From NCBI RefSeq assembly GCF_947172395.1, contig NC_069106.1, positions 7,998,001 through 8,062,000 of the forward strand: a stretch of 64,000 nt of DNA. The letters run 5' to 3'. Shown one piece after another: positions 42,401 to 53,721 of the stretch. Made by a program: the position numbers and the translations under genes. This DNA comes from Bicyclus anynana. Its lineage: Eukaryota; Arthropoda; Insecta; Lepidoptera; Nymphalidae. The first letter of the stretch is position 1, and the number at the start of each line of letters is the position of its first letter. The notes below the pieces were generated by a model. The model was not told the DNA's origin and did not search any database. It worked only from the letters and a program-made list of their open reading frames with translations.

Positions 42401-45400
42401 CTGGCACAGCTAGACCTTCATCTTCTATTTTGCTACACCTGAAAAATTAAACATAAAGAATAAATTTTATATATTTTCACCAGTTAAAAACAAATAAAAA
42501 CTAAAAAAAATTATTAAGTAGAAAAAGTGAAGAATAGATTATGAAAATAAAAACATAGAAATCGGTTAAAAATAATTCAGTTAAATTCTCATCTTGGAGT
42601 TGGGAAGCCTTCAATTCCGATTATTATCATTAGCATCAGATAGTGGTTGTTAATTAATTGAACATTATCACCCATCATTGGGTCTCAGCTCCATAATCAC
42701 TTTTCTATAAGGCCTGGCCCTGTAATGCTGTTAAAATAGGTTGATAATAACGATGAAGCAGGTTACCTTGTGCTATTTTGCAAACATGCCAGCAAAAACT
42801 GTGTGGCTCAGCACTGACTGGCACAGCTAGACCTTCATCTTCTATTTTGCTACACCTGAAAATTTAAACATAAAGAATAAATTTTATGTATTTTCACCAG
42901 TTAAAAAACAAATAAAAACTAAAAGAATTATATTAAGTGAAAAATGTGAAGAATAGATTATGAAAAAAAAACATGGACTTGAATTGAGAACCTCCTTCTT
43001 TTTTTTAAAATCGTTTAAAAATGAAAAAAAAAATTCAGTCAAATTCTCATCTTGGAGTTGGGAAGCCGATAGCAAAATTTCACATATTTTCACCAGGTTA
43101 AAATCAAACAAAAACTAACATAATTTTATTAATTGAAAAATGTGAAGAATAGATTATGAAAAATGTAAAAAAAAAACAGTTTAATTCTCATCTTGGAGTT
43201 GGGAAGCCTTTAATCCCGATTATTATCATTAGCATCAGATAGTGGTTATTAATTAATTGAACATTATCACCCTAAGCCCTCCAACAGCATTGGAGCAGTG
43301 TGGTGGGTCTCAGCTCCATAATCACTTTTCTATAAGGCCTGGCCCTGTAATGCCGTTAAAATAGGCTGATAATGATGATGAAGCAGGTTACCTTGTGCTA
43401 TTTTGCAAACATGCCAGTAGCAACTGTGTGGCTCAGCACTGGCACAGCTAGACCTTCATCTTCTATTTTGCTACACCTGAAAATTTAAACATAAAGAATA
43501 AATTTTATATATTTTCACCAGTTAAAAAACAAATAAAAACTAAAAGAATTTTATTAAGTGGAATAAGTGAAGAATAGATTATGAAAATAAAAACATAGAA
43601 GTCGGTTAAAAATAATTCAGTCAAATTCTCATCTTGGAGTTTGGAAGCCATCAATCCCGATTATTATCATTAGCATCAGATAGTGGTTGTTAATTAATTG
43701 AACATTATCACCCTAAGCCCTCTAACAGCATTGGAGCAGTGTGGTGGGTCTCAGCTCCATAATCACTTTTCTATAAGGCCTGGCCCTGTAATGCCGTTAA
43801 AATAGGCTGATAATGATGATGAAGCAGGTTACCTTGTGCTATTTTGCAAACATGCCAGTAGCAACTGTGTGGCTCAGCACTGGCACAGCTAGACCTTCAT
43901 CTTCTATTTTGCTACACCTGAAAATTTAAACATAAAGAATAAATTTTATATATTTTCACCAGTTAAAAAACAAATAAAAACTAAAAGAATTTTATTAAGT
44001 GGAATAAGTGAAGAATAGATTATGAAAATAAAAACATAGAAGTCGGTTAAAAATAATTCAGTCAAATTCTCATCTTGGAGTTGGGAAGCCGATAGCAAAA
44101 TTTCACATATTTTCACCAGGTTAAAAACAAACAAAAACTAAAAGAATTTTATTAAGTGAAAAATGTGAAGAATAGATTATGAAAAATGTAAAAAAAATTC
44201 AGTTAAATTCTCATCCTGAAGGTGGGAAACCTTTAATCCCGATTATTAACATTAGCATCAGATAGTGGCAATTAATTAATTGAACATTATCACCCTAAGC
44301 CCACCAACAGCATTGGAGCAGTGTGGTGGGTCTCAGCTCCATACCTCCTCTACTATATGGAGACAATGATGAATGATGGATGTGTAGGATTAAAATAGCT
44401 TCTATGAAACATAACCTAGTTTAACATACCTATTGCCTGGTTTCCATCTGTTTATCTGTTTATTCTATTGTCTTCTTTTAAATTATCTTCTTGAAATTTC
44501 TTAGTCTGGCTTGCAAGTAATGCTAAATTTAGGCTCATTTTTTGTGAGTTTGTTGGTACTGAACTTCTGCGAACATTGTTTATTTTTCAAAGCTTTGATT
44601 GCTTTTTGAGACATTGTGTAAATATTTTTTATATTAATAACCGTCGTCATGCGGGTAAAATTCATGTGAAGAAGCAGGATTGCTGAAAGCATTAGGTATA
44701 TATTTTAATTTTAATACATAATAAACTCTTATTTATCTCTCTCTCTCTCTCTCTAACTACTTTATTGGTTCAGTGTAACTATCAGGAAATTCTGAGTTTG
44801 AGTCCTGGGTTGGTCTATGAAATATTGAGCATTTCCTTCTTTCAAGAAACTCACAATAAAAATCTATACCAATATGTATCCAACCCGTTTTAAAATTAAA
44901 TGTCTTAAATGGTAAAGCATAACATTGTGAAGAAACCTGCATAACTGAGAATTTTCTTAATTGTCTAGGTGTGTGAAGTCTGCCAATCCGCATTGGGCCA
45001 GCATGAAGGACTAAGGCCTAACCCCTCTCGTCCTGAGAAGTGACTCGTGCTCAACAATGAGCCGAAAATGAGTTGTTAAACTATATCTATACTAATATTA
45101 TAAAGAGGTAAAGTTTGTAAGTTTTTCACATTTTTTAAATGCGGTAATCTTCGGAACTACTGGTCCGATTTCAAAAATTCTTTCACCAGTAGAATGCTAC
45201 ATTATCGGGGAGTGCTATAGGCTATATTTTATATTAGCATGATATATATTCGCCGAGTTAACACAGTTTTTGTCATACAGGTCGGACCGAAAATCCTCTT
45301 AAGCAGACTTATTCGCATGCGCTGCCTTAACCATTGTGTAAAATTGAAATTAATGTATGGAGGCTTTATGTATCTTTAAAAGTTCTACAAAAAATTCCGC

Positions 45401-48400
45401 GACATCATATATCTATCTTCTTTATATTAGCAGATATAGTACCTTTTGTGTTTTAAAAATTATAAATTTTATATACTTAGGTTTGTGTCATTATTTATGC
45501 TACTTAACTTAAATCCTTATCAAAATAAATTATTTAATAATCACAAGGATATTATGGAGATAAGATTTGCCCTTTATAGTATGTTAATTAGTTAAATAGT
45601 TTCGGAGATAATACAAAATTTCTCAAAGACGCAGAAATTCCGCTACATGACGCCCCGCGCTTTCAATTACGTGGTTCCCGTTCCTGTGCGAATATGGGAA
45701 TCAAACATAGCCTATGACACTCGCAAATAACGTAGCTTTCTATTGGTAAAACAATCTTTCAAATCGGTCCAGTAGATCCAAAGATTATAATTTTAGCATA
45801 GAAGTCTCTATTTTCCTTTGTCATCGCACCACGCTCATAGGGCTGGACCGATTTTGCTAAGGGTAGGGGTAAGGTAGGGAAGGTATGGGGTAGGGTAGGG
45901 TAGGGTACAGGTAGGGTAGGGGTTGTGTAAGGGTAGGGTAAGGGTAAAGGTAGGGTAGGGGTAGGGTGGGGTAGGGGAGTGTATGCCTAGGTTAGGGGTA
46001 GGGTAAGGGTAGGGTAGGGTAAAGGTAGGTAAAAATAGTGGTGTTCTAGCAGGTAAACTCTGGATCTACTGAATCAATTTTGAAAATTCTTTTACCACTA
46101 GAAAGCCAAGTTATTTCTGAGTATCATAGGCTATATTTTATCCGCGTATTCTCAAACTGCAGAAAGTTGGTTAATATTTATACAGGGTGATTCGGTCTTT
46201 AGTGCGGATATTTTTTTTCGTGGTTCTGTATCATTAATAGAATATAAATCTACAAACAGTTCGATACATTTAATGTAATTTTTTTTTTAATTTATGTCTC
46301 TAAAATAACAAAATAATGTACATATTATTACTAAACAAGATATATTCAGCTTAAAAGTGATCTGGTGACGTCCTTTAGGTATCAAACGAAAATAAAATAA
46401 ACGCACAATAGGGTGACCCTAAAATTCTGTTCAAAAGTAAATAACTTTAGCTAACGATAATTTTGTTATTTTTGAGTTTAAAAAAAAAAGAAAAAATACG
46501 TGATCATTAAATTTTGTTTATGTACAAAATATAAAAATATCCGCACTAAAAAAATTTTCTTCCTGTATTAACACATTACACACATCACTAACTAGTCTCA
46601 AAGTAAGCTTAGCTTGTGTTATGGGTAGTGAAAGCTCAACTGGATGAGGAATGTTCATAAATAAATTATATATACTTTATAAACTCCAAGCCCACCAACC
46701 GATACTGATGAATGAAGGATTAGTAGGATTAAGTAGCATCTACAGGGTGCTCGGGAGTATTTCCCATAACTCTAGGGTAGCTCCAAGTTCTATAAGGAAA
46801 ATTAATTTAAAATGTCTAAGGAACATGTGTATTAAAAAACTTTAATAAAAAACAAGTCAACCGACTTCAAAAACATACTTACTAAACTAAAAAACGAAAA
46901 ATAACATTATACTAAGTTCTATATATCATATTATGTTCTAACTGATGATCAGTTTGAAGGTGGTGCTAGCCCAATGATGTATTAATTCAAGCCATGTAAG
47001 AATATCATAAATATTTAGGTTTTTAAGACAGTGTTCTTTCATGTAGTTCCTTCAGTAACAGCTTAAATAAAACAACACCGGTGTAGCACAGCCTTCAAAC
47101 TGATCATCAGTTAGAACATAATATGATATGAACTTAGTATAATATTATTTTTCGCTTTTTAGTTTAGCTAGTATGTTTTATGTTTTTGAAGTTGGTTGAA
47201 TTTCTTTTATTAAAATTTTTTATTTTTCCATTTTTAGTGAAATCATCCTAGATATTGATCTAGCGCCAAAGGTATGTTGCTATGAGTCGTGATAAAACAT
47301 TGTATTTGATTGCGTCTGACTTAGAATCAAACTAATTACTACTGTGAACCATCGAGAAGTTCCCTTAACTGTCTTCATTACCAGACCCCTCATACAGTCA
47401 CAACCCATCTAGGTGGAAAGTTCTCCTCAATATAAACTAGTAGCTAAGGTAGCTATAAGTGGACTTGTCAACACCTTGAATTTATGAAAAATAGGCCCGA
47501 GTACCCTGTATAAAATGTAACTTAACTATGCCTAGTTTGTTTCAGCTGATGCTATATTTATGAACAGCACCAATACATATAAATAAAATTTAAGTGTATG
47601 TCTGTGATTTCAAAATAACTGTGTTTTCTCAAGTGCCTATATACAATACTGATATACAGCCATACTTCTTTAAAATGTTCATCTGTCTGTTTGTTTGAGC
47701 TAATCTCTGGAACAGCAGGGTCATTTTAATGGGACTTTTACTGGAAGATAGAGAAGATTATTGAGCAACATATAGGCTACTTATTATTTGGGCCATTACT
47801 TGTTATTTAACATGGGCATACACTCACAACCACATAGACACTGAAATACATCCATGCTAATCACACTAATATGATGAGTTCGATTGCCACAACTGGCAAT
47901 GGCATGTAGATGCAAAGAGCAATGATGCTATCACTGGAGAGCTGTTGCTGGTGTTATATCCCTATATCTCAGAGAGTATGATATGCTATATATCCCAGTC
48001 ATTATCATTAACACCTGATAGTGATCCTTTTATAATTTAACTTTATTACCCCAAGCCTATCAACCTACATTGGAGCAGTGTGCATTTTACAGTAGGTGTT
48101 TAACTTAACTTCTTATTCTCTCTCTCTCTTCTTCTTACAGGCAAAACATCTCGTCTTTTTTAAAAATGTAGATGACAAACCATTCATAGTTCAATGTAAA
48201 ATTTATTCTAAAAGTCCAATAGTCTAATCATTGATTATCTGGACATTACTGAAATAAAGAGAGTGAGTAAATTTAATTAAAAATACAAAAACATACTACG
48301 CATGAAGAGACAGATGAATATCTTAGCATTCCGTGCAGGTGCCAGGTCCATCGCCTGGTAGAGAGAAATACTCCGAGCAGAGTCCTGGAGTTGTGACTAC

Positions 48401-49928
48401 AGGATGTAGGGTTAAGAAATTCCTTGACAATTGATTAAACTCCCCTACTTGTGTTGTTCTCCCTGCTTAGCCAAATTTGGTAAGATCCTACTAAGAGCAG
48501 CTTTGGATACTTATTCTTCTTTCTCTCTTTCTTCTACATAGAAGTTGCTGCCGTCCTAAAGATGCCAAGGTCTTTAAACAAGTTATAGAAAGATTTTGTT
48601 GGTAATCCTCTTGCACCTACTTCTACGGCAGACAGACTAACCACATAGCCATTTTTACTTAGTTCATTTGTTATTATTATTTATTACAAAACCTTGACAA
48701 GAACCAGGTGAGAAATATAACTAAAATGTCCGGGGCAATCTGATGATAGAACAGTAACACAGATGAGGGAATTCCTCAACTGTTCACAGAAGCTACATTG
48801 TCAAAAAGAAAAAAAAAGTAAAATGTGCAAAGCTTAGGTCTTATAGCTAAAAGCTATTTCTTTCAAACAACCTTCAATGAAAAATGTAGCTTATTATTGG
48901 CAAAAACTTTTATGAATCAAGGCAAGAAAAATATTGCCGAAATGGCCTCCGTAGCACAGTGGATTAACTACGCAGAAGTCCTGGGTTCTATCCCCATCTG
49001 GGCCGATTGAAGTTTTCTTTCTGGTCTATGTCTGGCTGGCTAGTTAATACCCTACTGGCAAGTGATTTAGTGTTCCGGTGAGATATTATGTAGAAACAGA
49101 AATGTGTGTGGATTTTCATCCTTTGCCTAACTAGTTATCTCGCTTCCATCATCACTTATCATCTTATTCTATAATTATGTCAAAGAACAGATTTTCGTAC
49201 AAAGTAAACTAACATACTCTTCATTAGTCTGCCTAGTGCCTAACATAATTATAAAAACTTGTAATTGTAGTTTCAAATTAACAAATTGTTCTGGTTCATC
49301 ATTACATAATTATAAACTACTTATTATAGATTCAAAAATAAAACTCAAATTTTACTCTACCTGCCTTTAGTACATATACCTGTGGTTTAATATTGAACAG
49401 TGGTATAGTAAAAAATTTACTTCTGGTAACAGATACTTTCAAATTAGTTCATGGAATTTGCTTTTCTCAGATGTTTATTTTCATTACCATTTCATAATTA
49501 ACCTTATGTTGCTCCAGATTAAGCTACCTGTGATAACCAAATGAAAATCTGTTTAGTAGATCCAGAGAAGTAAACATTCAGACAGCTGCAGGTCAGACAG
49601 TTATTTGGGGTGCATTGCATCTACAAACCATAATGTGTAAACCCAGCATAATTGTATAATTGAGCACGAGTTTCATAAGAATTAGTAGGATTTTAATAAT
49701 TCCCATATCTTGAGAAGACTACTAAGAAACCTAATTAACTAACTAATGTAATCATTATCTGATCAATAGCTATTATTAAAGTATTTTATTATTAGCTAAA
49801 ACTTAAAGTAGGTACATACCGGAGACTAAATTTGTAGAATCAAGTTTCGGTAATCTCTGTAGGGTCTTCTCTGGATCATCGGCAGGCGAAGAACCACACT
49901 CAAAGCATTTTCTTTTGTTCTTCTTCAT
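39472..49928 (-). CDS. Tentative small three-exon gene, unknown function
   Basis: Exon 1, 49928-49820, starts ATG in good context (ataactATGA), encodes MKKNKRKCFECGSSPADDPE and on to KLDSTNLVS, and ends at a strong donor (ggtatgtacc). Its phase fits an exon at 40198-40111 (acceptor gagacag, EIKDEDLAVPVPSHTTAATL, donor aggtaact). That in turn fits an acceptor at 39490, after which the frame stops within seven codons (SQQLM-stop at 39472), with AATAAA sequences near 39336. The sum is 71 residues with one Cys pair and no recognised family. The 9.6-kb first intron contains the amplified exon-like units, which resemble exon 2. The third exon overlaps LINE-derived sequence, so the 3' end is the weakest part. 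A longer gene using other exons, or a dead fragment, is equally possible. Confidence 0.28.
39860..40100 (+). repeat. SINE family D
   Basis: tRNA-like head ttcgttcagtagctagtcca and a poor B box, then tgagtttttgcttctgctaa, ctggagttgggaagttgg and cattatcattaacat. A better B box (cttcgaatcctgggtc) is in the copy at 41560-41870. Confidence 0.6.
40320..40655 (+). repeat. Moderately GC-rich repeat with LINE-like end
   Basis: The end gcaagaggcctatgtccagc and agtggacgtctatcggctga matches the LINE end at 2980-3020. The preceding 260 bp are GC-richer than the surroundings and unrecognised. Duplicated at about 55963-56290. Confidence 0.5.
40860..41150 (+). mobile_element. LINE reverse-transcriptase C-terminal remnant
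   Basis: Reads WLYG..VSLYAVE then, after a shift, EDYQQNL and related words equivalent to the EVGARGLPTKS end of the copy at 48310-48700(-), followed by the shared 3' UTR (ggagaacaacacgagcagag). Present again at about 56495-56790. Confidence 0.55.
41309..41545 (+). mobile_element. Helitron (left copy)
   Basis: Interior gaaccgattttaattggact and ggctactttttatcccagaa, end hairpin gcgggcgtccgc followed by CTAG before a T. The 5' end is uncertain. Duplicated, ending at about 57171. Confidence 0.65.
41560..41870 (+). repeat. SINE family D, best copy
   Basis: Head ttagccaatgtggttttgga, B box ggcttcgaatcctgggtc, body tgagtttttctttcttctaa, cattatcattatcatctgat and tgtagcagtgtggtggat. Its 3' half is the part amplified in the array that follows. 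Confidence 0.65.
41870..44340 (-). repeat. Tandem array of exon-like units, 5 copies (left)
   Basis: Units of 413-625 bp, each with a SINE-D 3' half, an exon-like 85-90 bp block, and an AT-rich stretch with fragments of the AACCGACTTC element end. On the minus strand each block starts at an acceptor (tttcag or similar) and ends caag/gtaac. The plus-strand position of that donor is 41881, 42352, 42765, 43390 and 43831. The block reads KIEDEGLAVPVLSHT in one frame, then stops or stays open depending on small indels. Confidence 0.8.
44738..45085 (+). repeat. (TC)n plus SINE D head and SINE A 3' part
   Basis: A short (tc)n run at 44738-44755, then gagtttgagtcctgggttgg (B-box-like), then the SINE A end (ttctcaattgtctagg-type, gtctgccaatccgcattggg, gagccgaaaatgagttg). 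Duplicated at about 61340-61675. Confidence 0.6.
45088..45860 (+). mobile_element. Helitron-like head and unrecognised AT-rich sequence
   Basis: tctatactaatattataaag at about 45089 and gaactactggtccgatttca mark a Helitron start. The rest to 45860 has no clear end. Duplicated at 61677-62420. Confidence 0.5.
45860..46032 (+). repeat. (GGGTA/GGGGTA)n simple array
   Basis: About 170 bp of ggtagggtaggggtaggg with variation. The corresponding site of the right copy lacks it and has a Helitron instead. Confidence 0.9.
46181..46567. mobile_element. TIR element present only in the left copy
   Basis: Inverted ends: tacagggtgattcggtcttt and tagtgcggatatttttttt at the left, aaaaatatccgcactaaaa and cttcctgta at the right. 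The right copy reads directly from agaaagttggttaatatt to the shared downstream sequence, so the element is a later insertion or has been lost there. Confidence 0.7.
46840..47228. mobile_element. Fold-back element (left copy)
   Basis: Arms of about 150 bp: caagtcaaccgacttcaaaa, cgaaaaataacattatacta, gatcagtttgaaggtggtgc and their complements at 47080-47228. Same family as 19384-19731. Matching copy at 63103-63500. Confidence 0.8.
47330..47470 (+). repeat. Single unit of the ~130-bp repeat
   Basis: ctactgtgaaccatcgagaa, cacaacccatctaggtggaa. One unit here versus about three at 63600-64000 in the right copy. Confidence 0.75.
47640..48110 (+). repeat. Helitron-like and SINE D-like remnants
   Basis: 47640-47790 resembles the interior of 41309-41545 (tggaagatagagaagattat, ataggctacttatta). 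47940-48075 resembles the SINE D body (cattatcattaacacctgat). Confidence 0.5.
48141..48227 (+). other. Possible terminal exon, plus strand, unknown
   Basis: Acceptor ctctcttcttcttacag, then 28 open codons (AKHLVFFKNVDDKPFIVQCK onward) to TAA at 48225, with AATAAA at 48253-48258. The pieces of a last exon are all present but no upstream exon was found, and it may be chance or repeat-derived. Confidence 0.2.
48310..48700 (-). mobile_element. LINE 3' end, minus strand
   Basis: Minus strand reads AVEVGARGLPTKSFYNLFKD and LGIFRTAATSM-stop, then a 3' UTR with ggagaacaacacaagtaggg and ggacctggcacctgcacgga. This is the C-terminus of a non-LTR reverse transcriptase. It shows that similar pieces at 39400-39490 and 40860-41150 are LINE-derived. 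Confidence 0.7.
48942..49165 (+). repeat. SINE family B
   Basis: ggcctccgtagcacagtgga, ctgggttctatcccc and ggtctatgtctggctggcta, truncated and lacking the usual 3' tail. Confidence 0.7.
49166..49800. other. No gene or element recognised
   Basis: AT-rich. Lies just downstream of the tentative exon 1 on the minus strand, so intronic if that gene is real. Confidence 0.4.
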
Positions 49929-50178
49929 AGTTATAGAGACACTTGAACTAACAAAGTCTTATTTTTAACATAATGAAAAACCACAACACTCAGATGAAAC
50001 GCAAAAGACTTATAGATCTTCTCAACATCAAGAATGGCGAGGATATTACACAGCAGGTTGCTTAAATCCAATCCATGAAGAGGTCTTCATAAATTTTAAC
50101 AGGCCGTGGCAAACATTTATTTTATTATTCGTGAATTTGTGTTTTAAGTTGGTGAAATGACGCCATTTTCATTTTATA

Positions 50179-50651
50179 CAGTGTTACCAACTCTCCAAAA
50201 TATTTATCCCTAAAGTTTGTGTCAAAAACCCCTAAAATCGCCTTAATTATTGAGTTGTCCCCCTAAAAATATTAATTCATAATAATTTAGAAATAATCTG
50301 CTGTAATATGTTTTAAAAGTCTATATTTAATACAGACTAAATATTACGTCTTTATCTGAAGATTCAGATTTTTTGAAATCATACATGTTGACAATGAATA
50401 AATTGAACAATTTTTTTTATTCGATGAAAATTGCCGCCAGTTGCCTCAGAGTGGTTGTAGAATAACGTATTATATATCGTTATAAGTCGCTAGGTCAAGA
50501 AATAAATATTAAAATTATCATCAATTTAAAAATATTAATGAGTCAAAAAATCCCTGAAAATACCCCTAAAAATTTCGGACCCCTAAAAAAATCCCATTTC
50601 ACATATTTTCCCCCTAAATCTGGGGGGAAAACCCCTAAGTTGGGAACCCTG
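50179..50651. mobile_element. Non-autonomous hAT element, separate family
   Basis: Ends cagtgttaccaact and agttgggaaccctg are inverted, the CAGNGTTNCCAACT type of hAT termini. Flanked on both sides by the exact 8-bp duplication ATTTTATA (50171-50178, 50652-50659). AT-rich interior without a transposase. Confidence 0.85.
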
Positions 50652-50659
50652 ATTTTATA

Positions 50660-51960
50660 ACATTTTTATTTTTTTATTAAGTAATTGGGGTTGCCACACT
50701 TCGTTTAGAAAATCTTACCCATGCGTTACTAAAACAATATTCAACGAGAGTGTCTCTCTATATTTTTATAGAAGAAAAGTATTTATTCAGTTATTAAAGT
50801 CATATTTAAATCTAAAAATGTATTAGATTTATCAAAATATTATGTCAGGCGTGAGCTACTAATGATAATAATATTGCTACAACTACCAGACGGTAGAACC
50901 GTATGGATGATGACACCACAGGTCTAGCCCCCGTAGGTATAACCAAACTTTGTTCGAGAGTTGACCCGGCCTGTACAAGAGGCAGGACATTTGTCCCGTA
51001 CATGACGTCACAATGTAAGAGCGGCTCAACATTTAAAAATGTACTACTTCACATTTTCTGTCGCGGTAGTTGCTTTACCCGTAAGCGAGAGAAAGCGAGA
51101 CACTAGTACAAAAGTCGAATGGGACGTCATTCTGTGGTCCTGTCATATAATTTTGTACTATATCCCATATCGCGTCGGAAATAGTATACGATGCGTTTAG
51201 AAATATTATTTTTTGAATTTGGATTTATTTAATTGACATTTTATAAAAATAAAAATTACTTAATAATTTAAAAACTGAAATATAATAACCAAGGTGAATC
51301 GATCCATTTTATATAGGTTAAAAATAAGTTTGGCATTTAATATCAGTATGTAAGACAAACTATTACTAACATCAAATACTTGTACCTAATCGTAAATCTA
51401 TGATTACTAAGCTATATTATTGTACTAGTACAAACATGACATTTGTACACGTTGCTTCAAACAAAGTTCAAATATGACATTTGTATTCGTTACTTCAAAA
51501 TTCAAATGTAGTGCCAAGCTTCAGTACGCCTCGCCTCATTTGAAGTGGGACATTGTACTGCCTCGGTACAAAAAAGAGGCAACACTTACAAACTCTTTTT
51601 CAAGTCATGTCCTACCCAACACTAGAACAGAACACGAACACGGAGCACTACAGCAGAAACGTCAACTATGGGTCTAACTCATGCGTCATGCCATGGGAAC
51701 TTAGAAGAACGTGAAATCTTTATGAAGTAGCGCCATCTACATCCTAGATTTAAGATTCCAGGATAGTAAATACAATTACATAGATGTGTACGTACTAGAA
51801 TGTTTTTAGAGATTAAACCCGTGTAAGTACGGAAAAAAAACCGAAAAAAAAGAATTATTTATCCTTTTAATTTTGACGCGTAATAGAAAGAATGTGTTTG
51901 TATTTCTAAAGCAAAGGGATTATTAAAGAAAAACAGTAAGTGTACATTAATTTCAACAAT
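50660..51960. other. No gene recognised
   Basis: AT-rich with two moderately balanced stretches (50900-51180, 51420-51700) that share words such as acatttgt and gtactagtac. They may be an old repeat. Short ORFs there show no codon or domain signal. Confidence 0.4.
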
Positions 51961-51964
51961 TTTC

Positions 51965-52035
51965 CACATAGTCATTTGGCCTAGTGGTGCATAACAAATG
52001 TACAAAATAATAATTCTGTGTTCGAGCCCGGGGGT
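51965..52035 (+). repeat. tRNA-like SINE head, family E
   Basis: tttggcctagtggtgcataa resembles an A box and gtgttcgagcccgggggt a B box, about 55 bp apart. Followed by an AT-rich body. A true tRNA is excluded because no acceptor stem forms. Confidence 0.5.
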
Positions 52036-52496
52036 AACAAAGGAAAACTTTTTGTCTTTTTTTTTGTTTTTCTCAATTGGTTTCTTCAACTATTACAAAA
52101 TTAAAAATGTCTCTCCTTTACAAAAAATATGCATTATTATTTTTATACTTTTTACTATACTAAAAATACCGTATCTAGTCACTAGATGGCGCTATCACAT
52201 TTGTTCCGAAAAAAGTTCGAGTAGCCTATCTATTTCCAATAATACACTGTAATCTTTGGTCTAACTAGAAAAAAAAAGTAAATTTTACAGTCAAAATGCG
52301 TGCCATTGAGTGTTGCCAACCCCAGCATCATAGAGTATAATGATGTATACAGGAAGAGTCATCGCTCTGGACCAAGGAACATATTTACTCAGGAGAAGAA
52401 TACCAACCTCATACAAAAAAAGTGGCACTAAAATTACCGCCATCTGTGGAATGCCCCCATTGAAACAATTTGCCAACGCGGGAAATTCAAAGCCAA

Positions 52497-52711
52497 TATA
52501 TTGTTTTTAAATTTTCACTGTTCAGCTTTTGTAGACGGAATAGCTTTAAAATAAATATTTTTAAAAACCATTTCGATTAATTAATTAATTTAAACAGATA
52601 TTTATAAACTCTGTCGATTAATTAATTAATTTAAACAGATTTTTAAAAATATTTATTTTAAAACCACTCCGTCCCCAAAAGCTGAACTGTGAAAATATTA
52701 AAAACAATATA
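52497..52711. mobile_element. MITE, right copy of 36851-37065
   Basis: Nearly identical to the left copy, with the same inverted ends. Confidence 0.8.
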
Positions 52712-53262
52712 ATAGCACAATATTTTAGTAACAAGTGATTGTATATAATAAATTAAACAATAGAAAGAATAACAGTTTCAAGTTGAAATGTCTTTATTAT
52801 CAAATAAAAAATCTTATGCACTTAAACAATAACTAAGTAAACATCAGCACCTAAAATGTAATCTAAATATATTCATTTTGCTTCTAAAACTAAATTTTAT
52901 CTTTAAAGTAAAATGAAAACCAAAATAAAAATATATCTATGCATCAATTGGGTGACTTCACTGAGATATTTTGGAAAATCAAGTCAATTATAACTTAACC
53001 AATTCATACATAAAAATATAGATTGTCGGGATATTTGTACATATGATAAACTATGCAAACGTCACGCAGTTTCACCAGCGTAGTTCTCGTTCCCGTGGGA
53101 ATACAGAGATAACAATTATGGCCTAATCCATGATTATAATGCTGTAACAAATTTTTAAATCAGCAAAGTAGTTTCACAGCCTATTCAATGCAAACAAATC
53201 AATAATCAAATTCTTCTTCTTTCTAATTAGTATAAATTTCATAAACAATAAAATTATTAGAA

Positions 53263-53499
53263 TTTGGCTAATGAAAGTAGAAACTGAAATCACCCGCCAA
53301 ATTTTAAAAAATCGAAGTAAATTCTCAAAATTATAGTGCAAATATTGGAATAACTGAGTTTAACACTTATAGTATAGGTAATAATGTATTCACAAAGAAA
53401 AACTAATTTAAATAAATTATGAAAACGCATGTTTTTTAATTTGTTTATATGATTTTTAAATTTGGCGGGCAATTTCAGTCTCTACTTTCATTAGCCAAA
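53263..53499. mobile_element. MITE, right copy of 37620-37838
   Basis: Same inverted ends (tttggctaatg; cattagccaaa), with an extra 20 bp or so near 53430. Confidence 0.8.
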
Positions 53500-53721
53500 C
53501 TTTACAACCTAATGCGATAACATAATATTACTTTTAGGCGAATCAATAGAGCATTTACCCTCTACCTCCTCAGAAACAGCTCTGATTTTGATGATTATTT
53601 TTGTTCAGTTTGTTTCTTCATATCATTTGAAATCAGAAACCTTTTGGAGTGATGATGGAACGATTTATACTATTTAACAATAGTTATTGCTATTTATATA
53701 ATAAATTATTAAAAAACAAAC

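Larger units (their letters stand above)
36727..52372. repeat. Segmental duplication, left copy
   Basis: From caaggaacatatttactcag at 36727 the sequence recurs in the same orientation from 52373 with small differences, followed at least to about 47470 (matching about 64000). The distance between starts is 15646 bp. The simplest reading is a tandem duplication of this whole segment, but 47470-52372 has no visible partner because the window ends. Confidence 0.8.

Noticed and set aside
45860..46032. Interstitial telomeric repeat near TERT
   Set aside because: The unit is GGGTA/GGGGTA, not the insect TTAGG, and a similar run lies inside a Helitron at 25156-25190. It is a simple repeat.
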